Below, piece after piece: positions 41,198 through 50,214 of a DNA stretch of 64,000 bases. Under the pieces are notes generated by a model that ran no database searches, was not told the DNA's origin, and was given only the letters and a program-made list of their open reading frames with translations. Position 1 is the stretch's first letter. The number at the start of each line of letters is the position of its first letter. Position numbers and translations under genes: made by a program. Source of the stretch: Blastocatellia bacterium (GTDB taxonomy: Bacteria; Acidobacteriota; Blastocatellia; Chloracidobacteriales; JADJPF01); NCBI GenBank assembly GCA_016713405.1, contig JADJPF010000024.1, positions 62,001-126,000 on the forward strand, read 5' to 3'.

Positions 41198-41226
41198 AAA
41201 AACCTCATAAAAGTTAATTGCAAATT

Positions 41227-41262
41227 AAAAAGGACAAGAAAGAATAAAACCTTTCTTGTCCT
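41227..41262 (-). terminator. Intrinsic terminator after the FHA-cytochrome gene
   Basis: aggacaagaaag (41231-41242) pairs perfectly with ctttcttgtcct (41251-41262) across an 8-base loop. On the minus strand a T-run follows (the aaaa before 41231). It lies 17 bases past the stop of the large redox gene. Confidence 0.85.
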
Positions 41263-41278
41263 AAGTGGTTAAAGTTAA

Positions 41279-44200
41279 TTATTTGGCAGGTTTAGCATCT
41301 TTTTTTCCATCTTTGGGGGCATCTTTAGGAGTTTCTTTCTTCTTATCCCAACCAGTATATTTAATACCAATTTTTTCCAAGAAACCTTTAGGTGCTTCGC
41401 TACCAATCATAGCAAATACAACATCATTAGGAATAGTACCAATGACTTGCTCACCACGAATCTTTTGTAGGGTTACTTCTTTTTCCTTAATTTGTTTAAG
41501 TCCTGCGCCAAAGTAAGCTTTCATTCTACCTTGGTCAATACAGTAGTAAACCCACATCTTATTTTCTAAGGTTAAGTCTTTCGGGAAGTCAGAACGAACA
41601 ACTAAAGAAACCTCATTTCCTTCACCTGGAGGTGGGAAGACAACAGTGCCATCTTCTTTACGTTTACCTGTTAGGTCTACAGCCGCTTCAACAGCAGAGT
41701 TACCAGCACCAACAACAACAATCTTCTTACCCTTAAATTCTGCTGGGTCTTGTAGGCGATTTAGAATCTTAGTTGCTTCAAATTCTTTTTCACCATCTAC
41801 ACCAAGCTTACGAGGAGCCGCAGCAGTACCTAAAGCTAGAACAATCTTGCGTGCTTTATAACCAGTAGGATTCTTAGTTGTTTTTACAATAAAGATTCCA
41901 TCTTGTGGGACAACTTCGCTTACACCTTCATATTCATTAATCTTAATATTGAACTTTTGTACAGCTTCATCCCACCAACCTAACATTTTTTCTTTTAAGT
42001 CGCCTGGGCCTTCTAAGCGTACTGCGCCTAAAGGAGGATCACCAGGGTTAAATGGGTTAAATGCAACATACTTACCAGCCGGGTATTTATCAGCAATAGT
42101 TGCATATTTACGGCCTTGTTCTAGTGCAATGTAGGAAAGTCCTAATTCAGCAGCGCGAGCAACGGCAGCAATACCACCAGGCCCAATACCAACAATTGCT
42201 ACATCATAATCAGCCCCACCCTTACCTTCAGCCTTAACCTTTTCAGCTATTTTATCTACAGCTACACGACCTTCTTTAATAGCATTTCGGATTAATGGCA
42301 CACCTGAAACGTCACCAATTAGGTAAACACCAGCAACGTGTTCTGTTTCAAAGCCTTCTCCAGGGCCTTTACGAAGTGGTTTAGGAGCTTCACGAATATT
42401 TTTCTTAGTATTAATAAGTACACAAGACTGTGGAGCCGTAGGGCAAGCTAATTGACAACCTGTGTCTTCCATACATTGTTCAAAATTGACTACAATGGCA
42501 TGGTGTTCTTGGTCATCAAATCCTAGTACGTCTTGGGGACAAGCTAATATACATCCATGACAGCCTATACAAGTTTCAAAATTAATTACAGGATGAGGTA
42601 CAGGTCTTGTCTTAGAAGAATCTTCTGCACGTTTCTTTTGATCAGGAGATTCCCATTTTTGAGCATACTTAATGCTTGAAGGATCCCAAACCTTTTGAGT
42701 AGAAAGATCTATTAGTTTACCCTTTAGTTTTTCTTGTACTTGTCGTCGTCTTATAGTATCAACACCTAAGAAACCAAGAACTGTTAAAGGAATGATACTA
42801 AAGAAAAGTAACCAGCCAGAAAAAGGCATTCCACCAAAGCGAGCAGCAAATGATGTCCAACTCCAAGCATTACCACCACGATAAACACTATCTGCTGTGT
42901 AAATAGGTAATTCTGCTCGGCCAGTTTGTAGCTTTTTACCAGTAACAGGACGTAGAGCAACTCTTAAATCATTACTAACACCATGCTGAGGATGGCAAGA
43001 ATTACAATCTAAACCATTTTTAATTGCTAATTGGTCTAGGACTTTAGCTGCTTCTTTAGGATCTTTATTGCTAATATTTACAAATTGAACACCATGACAG
43101 ACAGCACAATTATTTTTATCTATCTTTTTGGCTAGTTCAGGAGTATCTAAAGATTCATGGCAATCAGTACAACGAGCGCGACCTTGTTCACGACCTGCCA
43201 AATGCACATAGTGGAACTTACTACTTTCTGTTAATGGTTCATCTGTAGGTAATTGTTTTTTCATGAACTCATTTATAGGTTCTTTCCATGTCCAATTACC
43301 ATTATCATCTATTGGATAGCCAAAATTACCGCCATGAGGCTCTTTTAATAGATTTCCTTTAGCGTCTTTGGCTTTAGGATGTGTTGGATTAGCTTTATGG
43401 CAATCAACACACATACTACGTGCTACAGTTGCTCGACTAAAAGCGCGTCCTTTATGTTCTGTATGACAATCCATACAGCTAATATTGGCTTTTGCATGTT
43501 CTGGAAATACATCAGGTGTAAAATGTGCTGTTTGATGGCAGTTTTTACACTTAAATTCCATTGATGTAGTAGCAGAGTGGCAAGAATTACAATTATTTCC
43601 TACAGTATTGTTAGAAGCCAGTAAAGCTTTAGAACCAGGTAAAAATTGTTGGCGATTAAACTCATTTAGCTGATGAGCAGCACTAACTTCACCAGGTGAA
43701 AGGAAGTTGGCATAACCAAAACTCAAACCTGTTGCTAGTAAGATAATAATTATTCCTAAAGTTCCTAGATAGCCGCGAGGCCAAGGACGGACTAAATCCG
43801 TTGTAGGCAACCAGTTAAATTGTTTTTTTCCTAAGTGAAGATTAAATTTCTCATACTCTGGATCTGGCTTATTAGGTCGTAGAATAGAGATATCTGCCAT
43901 TTTTTGTTCGCCGCCAGTTTCAGCTAGCTTACGTCTATCCCAAAAAGCATCCATAGTTTGTTGGAATTTTTGTTGCTCATCCTGTGGTAGAGCCATAATG
44001 GAGCTAAGCAAACCAGTCATTCCGCGCTGCATACGGGCTACACCTAATAACTGTGTAGCACTTTGTTTTGCTGCGCCTTTACCTGCTGCGGGTGGAGGCG
44101 AGCCAGGCATACCAGGTAATTGAATACCCAGCATTTTTAACAAGTCAGGGTTAAGCATAGCAGTTTTACCACTAGCCTGAGCCTGCATAGGGCCGCCTAT

Positions 44201-44575
44201 CATTTGTGTTCCACGATTACCTGCTGAAACAGCATCAATTTGCTTTTCTACTTCTAAATATAGAGAACCATCTTCATCATCAATTTTTGGTTTTAGTAAA
44301 AATACACCTATTTGTATTGCATCATCATTTTCTAGTTGTACAGTCTCAATTAGCGCACCATTAACTATTGTTCCATTAGAAGTAGACAGATTTTTAACCC
44401 AGTAAGCTCCATCAATTTTACAAATACCAGCATGGGTACGAGATACAGTTGGATGATTAAGTAATATATCATTACCTAAAGCTGACCCTATAGTCAGGCT
44501 ATCGCTTTCAATAACTAGATCGTCATTGTCCAAATCCGTTCTCTTGATTACAAATTTTGTCGCTTCTGTACTCAT
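41279..44575 (-). CDS. FHA - heptaheme cytochrome c - 4Fe-4S - FAD/NAD(P) oxidoreductase fusion protein
   Basis: 1098 residues in one intact frame. FHA domain (about 8-95: TIGSALGNDILLNHPTVSRT, NLSTSNGTIVNG); Pro/Gly linker; transmembrane helix about 270-290; seven CxxCH heme sites at 329, 343, 367, 389, 469, 490 and 524; transmembrane helix about 584-604; ferredoxin-like Cys cluster CIGCHGCILACP (669-680) and CMEDTGCQLACP with Cys718; then a flavin domain. A GDVSG...EGRVAVDKI motif (about 754-775), normally C-terminal, precedes the GxGxxG (VGIGPGG, about 795) and the second nucleotide motif (VGAGNSAVEAA). Inferred topology: FHA and flavin in the cytoplasm, hemes in the periplasm. It probably moves electrons between NAD(P)H and periplasmic carriers under phospho-signal control. 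It lies 63 bases downstream of its partner gene. Confidence 0.85.
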   Translation of the reverse strand: MSTEATKFVIKRTDLDNDDLVIESDSLTIGSALGNDILLNHPTVSRTHAGICKIDGAYWVKNLSTSNGTIVNGALIETVQLENDDAIQIGVFLLKPKIDDEDGSLYLEVEKQIDAVSAGNRGTQMIGGPMQAQASGKTAMLNPDLLKMLGIQLPGMPGSPPPAAGKGAAKQSATQLLGVARMQRGMTGLLSSIMALPQDEQQKFQQTMDAFWDRRKLAETGGEQKMADISILRPNKPDPEYEKFNLHLGKKQFNWLPTTDLVRPWPRGYLGTLGIIIILLATGLSFGYANFLSPGEVSAAHQLNEFNRQQFLPGSKALLASNNTVGNNCNSCHSATTSMEFKCKNCHQTAHFTPDVFPEHAKANISCMDCHTEHKGRAFSRATVARSMCVDCHKANPTHPKAKDAKGNLLKEPHGGNFGYPIDDNGNWTWKEPINEFMKKQLPTDEPLTESSKFHYVHLAGREQGRARCTDCHESLDTPELAKKIDKNNCAVCHGVQFVNISNKDPKEAAKVLDQLAIKNGLDCNSCHPQHGVSNDLRVALRPVTGKKLQTGRAELPIYTADSVYRGGNAWSWTSFAARFGGMPFSGWLLFFSIIPLTVLGFLGVDTIRRRQVQEKLKGKLIDLSTQKVWDPSSIKYAQKWESPDQKKRAEDSSKTRPVPHPVINFETCIGCHGCILACPQDVLGFDDQEHHAIVVNFEQCMEDTGCQLACPTAPQSCVLINTKKNIREAPKPLRKGPGEGFETEHVAGVYLIGDVSGVPLIRNAIKEGRVAVDKIAEKVKAEGKGGADYDVAIVGIGPGGIAAVARAAELGLSYIALEQGRKYATIADKYPAGKYVAFNPFNPGDPPLGAVRLEGPGDLKEKMLGWWDEAVQKFNIKINEYEGVSEVVPQDGIFIVKTTKNPTGYKARKIVLALGTAAAPRKLGVDGEKEFEATKILNRLQDPAEFKGKKIVVVGAGNSAVEAAVDLTGKRKEDGTVVFPPPGEGNEVSLVVRSDFPKDLTLENKMWVYYCIDQGRMKAYFGAGLKQIKEKEVTLQKIRGEQVIGTIPNDVVFAMIGSEAPKGFLEKIGIKYTGWDKKKETPKDAPKDGKKDAKPAK

Positions 44576-44638
44576 GTTTCTCCTTAGCTTTAAGCTAGTT
44601 AGACTAGCTATTTGAATAAAGACTAGCAGTAAAACTTC

Positions 44639-47191
44639 TTAGTTACGCCATAAGTAATAGGTTACTTGCACAATATGTACTAAAAGCAAAGCTAGCATTA
44701 AGGAAGTAAATATTACGTGAGGTGGTAACCAAAGCTTTAAGGCTCGGTGGATGTAGACAAGTGCGTCTATACGACGAACTGTTGCCGCTGCTTTTACTAG
44801 ACGAGTAAAAGCATCTCGTTCTGCTGGATCTTTAATTTTATTAGTTTCTCGTTGAAACTCTTTTTGCGCAGATTCTAAAAGTTGTTCAACGCTTTCTTTC
44901 TTTAAGTATTGACGTAGTAAATAGGGAAGAGATGTGATTGTGTCTAAAACTAAGTCTCGACCTTTTAAGAAAGTAGTTTCAAAATCTTTTTTGCGGTTTT
45001 GTTGTTCAGCTTTAGTTTGGCAAGTAGCTGTAATATCAGCAATTTCTTGATATAGCTCTTCACGACGACGGCGCAAATCTTCTATAAGAAGAGGTTCGCC
45101 CTCTATTTTTGTTAAAGTTCGAGGCCCTACCCAATAAATTAAAATACCAAATAAACCTGTAAGAATTACTAGGTCAAAAGATATCATTAAAGATGCTGTT
45201 AAAAGACCTCCCAGGCTAGTACCACCATGTAATAGTAATAATACACCTGCAATAACACCTGCATAAGCATGGCTTAACATCCAAAAACGGAGTGCGCCGC
45301 TACGTTTTTGCCACATTTGACGACGCATTGGATAAGCCATTACTACAACTATTCCAAGAAGACCTACTAGGCCAGTTATCCAACGGAAATTAAACCAATT
45401 AGTATCAAGTAAAGGTGTTCCTAAACCATACTTAACGATACCTGCCATAGTAAGACCACATAATAGTAAAGTAAATAAAATACCAATAACATGAGTAATT
45501 TGTTTACCAGTATCTTTGTAATTTACTTTACTAACAGCAGTTTTTCCTTGTGCATCAAAGGCTTTTCCTTTAATAGCTGCAATTTCTGAAAAATATTGTG
45601 TTGGTGAAACACGAATACAAGCACCTGTTGGACAGCTTTCTACACAGTTATAGCGATGATCTTTATAAATTTTTTGACCATTTTTATCTACAGGGTTGAT
45701 AGTTGTACCATTACAAAGGTTACATTTCACAGCTACTAAGTCTTCTTCGCCTGTTACTGGGCTTGGTTTAGCATCAAAGGCTAGACCAAGCATTTCAAAG
45801 ACATTTACTTTAGCTTCTGGTGCAGGCGCACCTTTTGCACCAGCTTTAGCTGGAGCAGGTTTAGAGTCTTTTGCTCCTGGCTTACGCAAATCCTTACGTA
45901 GGACTAAAGAAATTGCATTATAAGGACATTGAGTAGCACAATCTCCACAACCTATACAAGTAGCAGGGTTAATATCTACTTGACCGCCTTGGAAACGGGC
46001 AATTGCTCCTGTTGGGCAACCAGTCATACATTCAGGATCTTTACAATGTAGACACACTGAAGGAGCCAAGATGCTTTGGTTAAGGGTGTGGGTTGGCATT
46101 GTTGGGCGGAAGAGGTGAATACCTCGTCGTGTTAGTCTAGCTTGACCATGAATTTCATGACAGGCTAAAGAACAATTACCACAACGGACGCATAAATCCA
46201 TATCCATTACTAAAAGATTAGTTGCGTCTGCTAAACCTTTATCTAAGATTCGGTCTTGGGCTGTTTTAGCTGGCTTAGCAAAGGCAAGTTGTTTATCAGG
46301 TTGAAGAGGTGTGCCAAGTGTGCTAAATGGAGTTAGCTCTGTTTTAAGGGTTTCCATTAATTGGGGATAAGCCATCAATTTCTTAAATGGAATTTCTAGT
46401 ACTTCTGTACGGCTTAATACTGTAGCTTTATATGCCCATTTAGCTCCTCGTTCAGCTAAAGCATTGATGCCTAAACAATAACCAGAACCTATATAATCAG
46501 CAGAGTCATTTTTTTTATCGCCTTCACAAGCACGTTTAACCCAACCATCTTTAACTATTACAATTCGGTCAACGGGTCGGCCTTCCTGACAAACTACGTG
46601 GCCGCGAGCTAAAACCTTAAACTCAGATATTTGGGCTAATTGTTTTTTAGCTTCTTCACCAATTGAAAGGCTGCCTAAAGCAGAATTGCGGCCATTGTTG
46701 CGATAGGTTAAGTCCAAAGCTGCACCAAATTTCTTTAGTTTGCGTAACATACGTAGAGCAGGTCTTTGTACTTCTAAGACTTTTGTGCCGCTTTCATGGT
46801 GTGCTTTGATTGTTGCAGCACGTTGTACACCTGCTAGCACTGCCATTTCACCAAATGGATTACCATGTTTAACAGTAGCAACGGATTCGTTACGGCCCTT
46901 AACAAAAACTTCTGCCGAACCTTCTACTACAATATAAAAAGTGTTAGTGTCCCAATCACCTTCACGAATGATTTCAGCACCAGGCGGATAACTATACATT
47001 TTAATGTAAGGGCCAACTTTTTTTCCTGGGCCATAGTTTCGTCCATAAATAGATACTTCTAGATCAACCGCGTATTTATATCCATGCCCTGCTTCAAATT
47101 CCACTAGTTCTTCAATTGCTCCAATGCTTTTAATGGCTTGGATAACTGCATGGTGATCTTGAACTTCTTGACGCTTTAGTTCTTTGCTCAT
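44639..47191 (-). CDS. Dual cyclic-nucleotide-binding - 4x[4Fe-4S] - diheme cytochrome b-like membrane protein
   Basis: About 850 residues from ATG 47191 (gagg upstream); an upstream ATG at 47230 lacks a site. In the numbering from 47230: two cNMP-binding domains (about 75-165, GEMAVLAGVQRAATIKA; about 200-295, GHVVCQEGRPVDRIVIVKDG). Four Fe-S sites follow, like DmsB/HybA electron-transfer subunits: CVRCGNCSLACH (347), CLHCKDPECMTGCP (393), CIGCGDCATQCP (425) and CNLCNG...CVESCPTGAC (503-538). Five hydrophobic helices lie at about 578-600, 616-634, 648-668, 678-700 and 836-858. H654/H668 and H838/H852 are each 14 apart within helices, the spacing of b-heme ligands. A 130-residue charged coiled segment separates the last helix. 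Probably the membrane quinol-linked half of a complex with the downstream gene. Confidence 0.85.
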   Translation of the reverse strand: MSKELKRQEVQDHHAVIQAIKSIGAIEELVEFEAGHGYKYAVDLEVSIYGRNYGPGKKVGPYIKMYSYPPGAEIIREGDWDTNTFYIVVEGSAEVFVKGRNESVATVKHGNPFGEMAVLAGVQRAATIKAHHESGTKVLEVQRPALRMLRKLKKFGAALDLTYRNNGRNSALGSLSIGEEAKKQLAQISEFKVLARGHVVCQEGRPVDRIVIVKDGWVKRACEGDKKNDSADYIGSGYCLGINALAERGAKWAYKATVLSRTEVLEIPFKKLMAYPQLMETLKTELTPFSTLGTPLQPDKQLAFAKPAKTAQDRILDKGLADATNLLVMDMDLCVRCGNCSLACHEIHGQARLTRRGIHLFRPTMPTHTLNQSILAPSVCLHCKDPECMTGCPTGAIARFQGGQVDINPATCIGCGDCATQCPYNAISLVLRKDLRKPGAKDSKPAPAKAGAKGAPAPEAKVNVFEMLGLAFDAKPSPVTGEEDLVAVKCNLCNGTTINPVDKNGQKIYKDHRYNCVESCPTGACIRVSPTQYFSEIAAIKGKAFDAQGKTAVSKVNYKDTGKQITHVIGILFTLLLCGLTMAGIVKYGLGTPLLDTNWFNFRWITGLVGLLGIVVVMAYPMRRQMWQKRSGALRFWMLSHAYAGVIAGVLLLLHGGTSLGGLLTASLMISFDLVILTGLFGILIYWVGPRTLTKIEGEPLLIEDLRRRREELYQEIADITATCQTKAEQQNRKKDFETTFLKGRDLVLDTITSLPYLLRQYLKKESVEQLLESAQKEFQRETNKIKDPAERDAFTRLVKAAATVRRIDALVYIHRALKLWLPPHVIFTSLMLALLLVHIVQVTYYLWRN

Positions 47192-47731
47192 AGCAACCTC
47201 ATTGTGCAGCTTTAAGTTATTATTTCTCAATTAGTTAGACATTATATTTCTTACTTATTAAGCTTAAAATCCTAATAAATAAAGAAACACCCAAGTTTTG
47301 CAAAAGTTATCACTCCATTTATCTATATCAAGACAAAATTAGCTTAAATAGATAGTTTTAATTTATGTTTTGTTTTAAAGGAGGATCTTACCCATTGAAA
47401 ACTACTGGTTGGGTTATCACATTATATAATTGATTTCAAAATCGTAACTAGGAAAATTCACGAGATTAAATTTTTTTTTCCAGATAACCAACTATTTCTT
47501 TGATTATCTCTTGCTAAGCTAAAATAATACTACCATTTAGCAGTTTAAAGCATTGTATTTTAAGATAAATAAATGTTTATAACTTCCACAAGCTAGGCTG
47601 CAAATTTTGCCTTTACTGCTAAAAAGTTATTTTCTTGTGAGCCTTTTTATTTAATAACCGTGCGTTACTAATTTGAGAAAGCTAAAAAAGCCAAAATTAA
47701 ATTTGTTTTTGAATTTTTATATGGAGGACTT
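47192..47731. other. AT-rich intergenic region upstream of the redox pair
   Basis: 540 bases. It contains a perfect Shine-Dalgarno-like aaaggagg (47378-47384 region) followed by a TTG that opens only 12 codons, which may be chance or a leader peptide. I see no RNA gene or other structured element. It should include the promoter of the divergent redox gene and of the DUF2834 gene. Confidence 0.4.
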
Positions 47732-48052
47732 ATGAAAAAAGTTTATTTTCTTTTAGCAATAGTAGCATTAATTATTTCTGATTTACTAGCAATTAGATTT
47801 GTTTTTGCACATGGTATAAACCTAACCGAATTTTGGCAACAAATGTGGGGAACAGAAATATCTACACTTGCAATGACAGACCTGCTATTTTCTTCTTTTA
47901 TTTTCTGGCTTTACGCAAAAGGTGAGGCGGCGAAATACCAAATAAAAAACCTCTGGATTTATATTGTTTCAACCCTTGGCGTAGGCTTATGCTTTGCTTT
48001 ACCACTTTTTCTTTATGCACGTGAGCAAAAAAAAGAAGCTCTTGGACAATAA
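47732..48052 (+). CDS. DUF2834-like small membrane protein
   Basis: 106 residues with three hydrophobic helices (YFLLAIVALIISDLLAIRFV, MTDLLFSSFIFWLY, LWIYIVSTLGVGLCFALPLF) and the DUF2834-like TEFWQQMWGTEISTLAMTD segment. The function is unknown. An ggagg box lies 8 bases before the ATG. It is divergent from the redox pair and convergent with the pullulanase gene. Confidence 0.7.
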   Translation: MKKVYFLLAIVALIISDLLAIRFVFAHGINLTEFWQQMWGTEISTLAMTDLLFSSFIFWLYAKGEAAKYQIKNLWIYIVSTLGVGLCFALPLFLYAREQKKEALGQ

Positions 48053-48059
48053 ATAAAAC

Positions 48060-50056
48060 CTACTTAATTTCTCCTAAGACTAATGCACTATGTACCGGAA
48101 TTGTTATTGTTTTATCAATAATTTTTATTTGAGACACAATAGGGTCTTTTCCGGCATTAAATTGATCAGCGTAAATTTGCCAATTACCTTCAGGTATAGT
48201 TATTTTTTCTGCTCTTTGGCTAGCATTTAGTATCACTAAAGCACGTTGCCAAGGATCTTTTCTAGTAACATCACTAATTAAATAGGCAATAACACTAGCT
48301 GGTAATTGGTAGTTTAAGTCTTGGTCTAAAAATTTTATAGCTTGTTTTATTTCTTCAGCAGTAGTTAAACGAAATATTGGGTGATGTGTGCGTAGCGCGA
48401 TTAAACCTTGATAATATTGATAAATATCATAGTTAGCAGCTTTTTGTTGCCAACGTATCATATTAATAGCATCAGGTTTATTATAGCTATTTTCATTTCC
48501 ACCTTTAGAGCGTAAAAATTCTTGGCCGCTTTGAAAAAAAGAGATTCCTTGAGAAGTAAAAAGAATTGCTGCACCAAGACGCGCCATTGCTCGACGATTA
48601 GCATCAGTTAAATTACTATCGTCAATAGTTGATATCATCAAACGATCCCAAAAAGTATGGTTATCATGACATTCTACATAATTAAGACCTTCTTGAGGGT
48701 TATCAACAAAATCTTGGATTGATCCCATTATTCCAATTTTAATTTTTTCTATGTTAATGCCTTTTTGTATATAACCTTGTTCTCTAGGTTGAAAAACACT
48801 TCCCTTTAGAGCATCACGGAAATGATCATTAAATACTGCAAAAGCTTTATTACGCTGTTTTCCTTTGTTTGTAATAGTTATAGGTGTTTCTCCTGCTGAC
48901 CAAGGTTCACCATAAATTAACAAATTAGGGTCTATTGCTTTAAGCTCTTTTGTTAGTAATTCTATAGTTTCCAAATCAATAAGTCCCATTAAATCAAAGC
49001 GAAAGCCATCAACTTTGTACTCTGTCACCCAATATTTAACAGAATCAATGATAAAGCGGCGTGCCATTGGTGCTTCTGATCGAAATTCATTTCCTACACC
49101 TGAACCATTCCAATAACTACCATCATTTTTACGTCTGTAATAATAACCGGGTACTAGTCCTTCAAAACTATAAACTCGGTTTTTAATATCTTCCATTGTA
49201 TGGTTATAGACTACATCTAAAATTACTCGAATACCTTTTTTATGTAGGCTATCAACAAGTTGTTTTAATTCTCTAATAGAGTTTTTTTCTATGCTGTTGC
49301 TAGCATAAGAATTTTCTGGACTATTAAAATGAACTGAATCATATCCCCAACCATATTGATCAATGCTTTCCTGATTTTGAAATTCCATAATAGGCATTAT
49401 TTGTACTGTATTAATGCCTAATTCGATTAAATGATCAAGCCCTGTAGAAATATTAGGTCTTAAGTATAAATGTGTGTTTTCCTCTGTCCAACCCAAATAT
49501 TTTCCTCGTTGCTCAATCATTGAATCTGGATCTATAGTAAAATCTCTAATATGAGCTTCATAAATTATTGCTTCAGATATTGGAAATTTAGGACGAGCAG
49601 CAACCTTAAAATCATCATAAACAACAATTGCCCTTCCATTGTGAGAGGTGACAGCACGAGCATAAGGATCAATAAGTTCTTGTTCAGGATGAAAACCAGG
49701 CTCACTCCCAGTAGCCGTAAAAGTATAAAAAAGCCCTAAACAATCTTTAGCTATTTTTACTTCCCAACAACCATCAATATTTTTTGATAAAGAAAAAGAT
49801 CTGCTTGTCCTTTTATGGGAGTTTGATAAAGGTGCAATACTACTTTTTCTGCTGTAGGAGCAAAGACACGAAAAATAGTAGAATCTTTTGTGTAGAGAGA
49901 TCCTAAAGGATGCGAGCAAATAAATTTATCGGCTTTGTGTGGCAATTGTTGGTTAGTTTGTGAAAAACTATTAGAAGTATTAAAAACTAAGGATAGAAGC
50001 AAGATTATAAAAACCTTTGCTAAATAATTAGGTGTAAATAAATATTTTATCTTCAT
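48060..50056 (-). CDS. Type I pullulanase, GH13_14-like (one-base frameshift)
   Basis: The joined frame gives about 665 residues. Signal peptide VFIILLLSLVFNTSNSFSQ; CBM48-like segment (LGSLYTKDSTIFRVFAPTAE, then VVLHLYQ); the type I pullulanase motif YGWGYDSVHFNSPENSYAS (about 232); nucleophile Asp in VDGFRFDLMG (about 352); acid Glu in YGEPWSAGETP (about 383); third Asp in YVECHDNHTFWDR (about 465). It cleaves alpha-1,6 branch points in the periplasm or outside. The frame breaks near 49790-49810; one added base joins IKGQ to SFSLSKNIDGCWEVKIA. I chose ATG 50056 as it starts a clean signal sequence. It ends with TAG and opens the maltodextrin locus. Confidence 0.88.
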
Positions 50057-50214
50057 AAATTTTTTATAGATTCTTTTCTTGCTAGGATCGGTATTTAATA
50101 CTACATTGATCAGCAACAAAAGCAAGTTGCTAGCCGATAAAACAAAGTTCAACTGTTCATCATAAAATCCAAAAATTTTCCTTTCAGTTTAAGTTAAAGT
50201 AATAAGGAGTAGCA

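Noticed and set aside
47378..47433. Perfect Shine-Dalgarno followed by a 12-codon TTG-started frame
   Set aside because: Too short, with no conserved features; could be a leader peptide but there is no terminator/attenuator or downstream gene in that direction until 47732.
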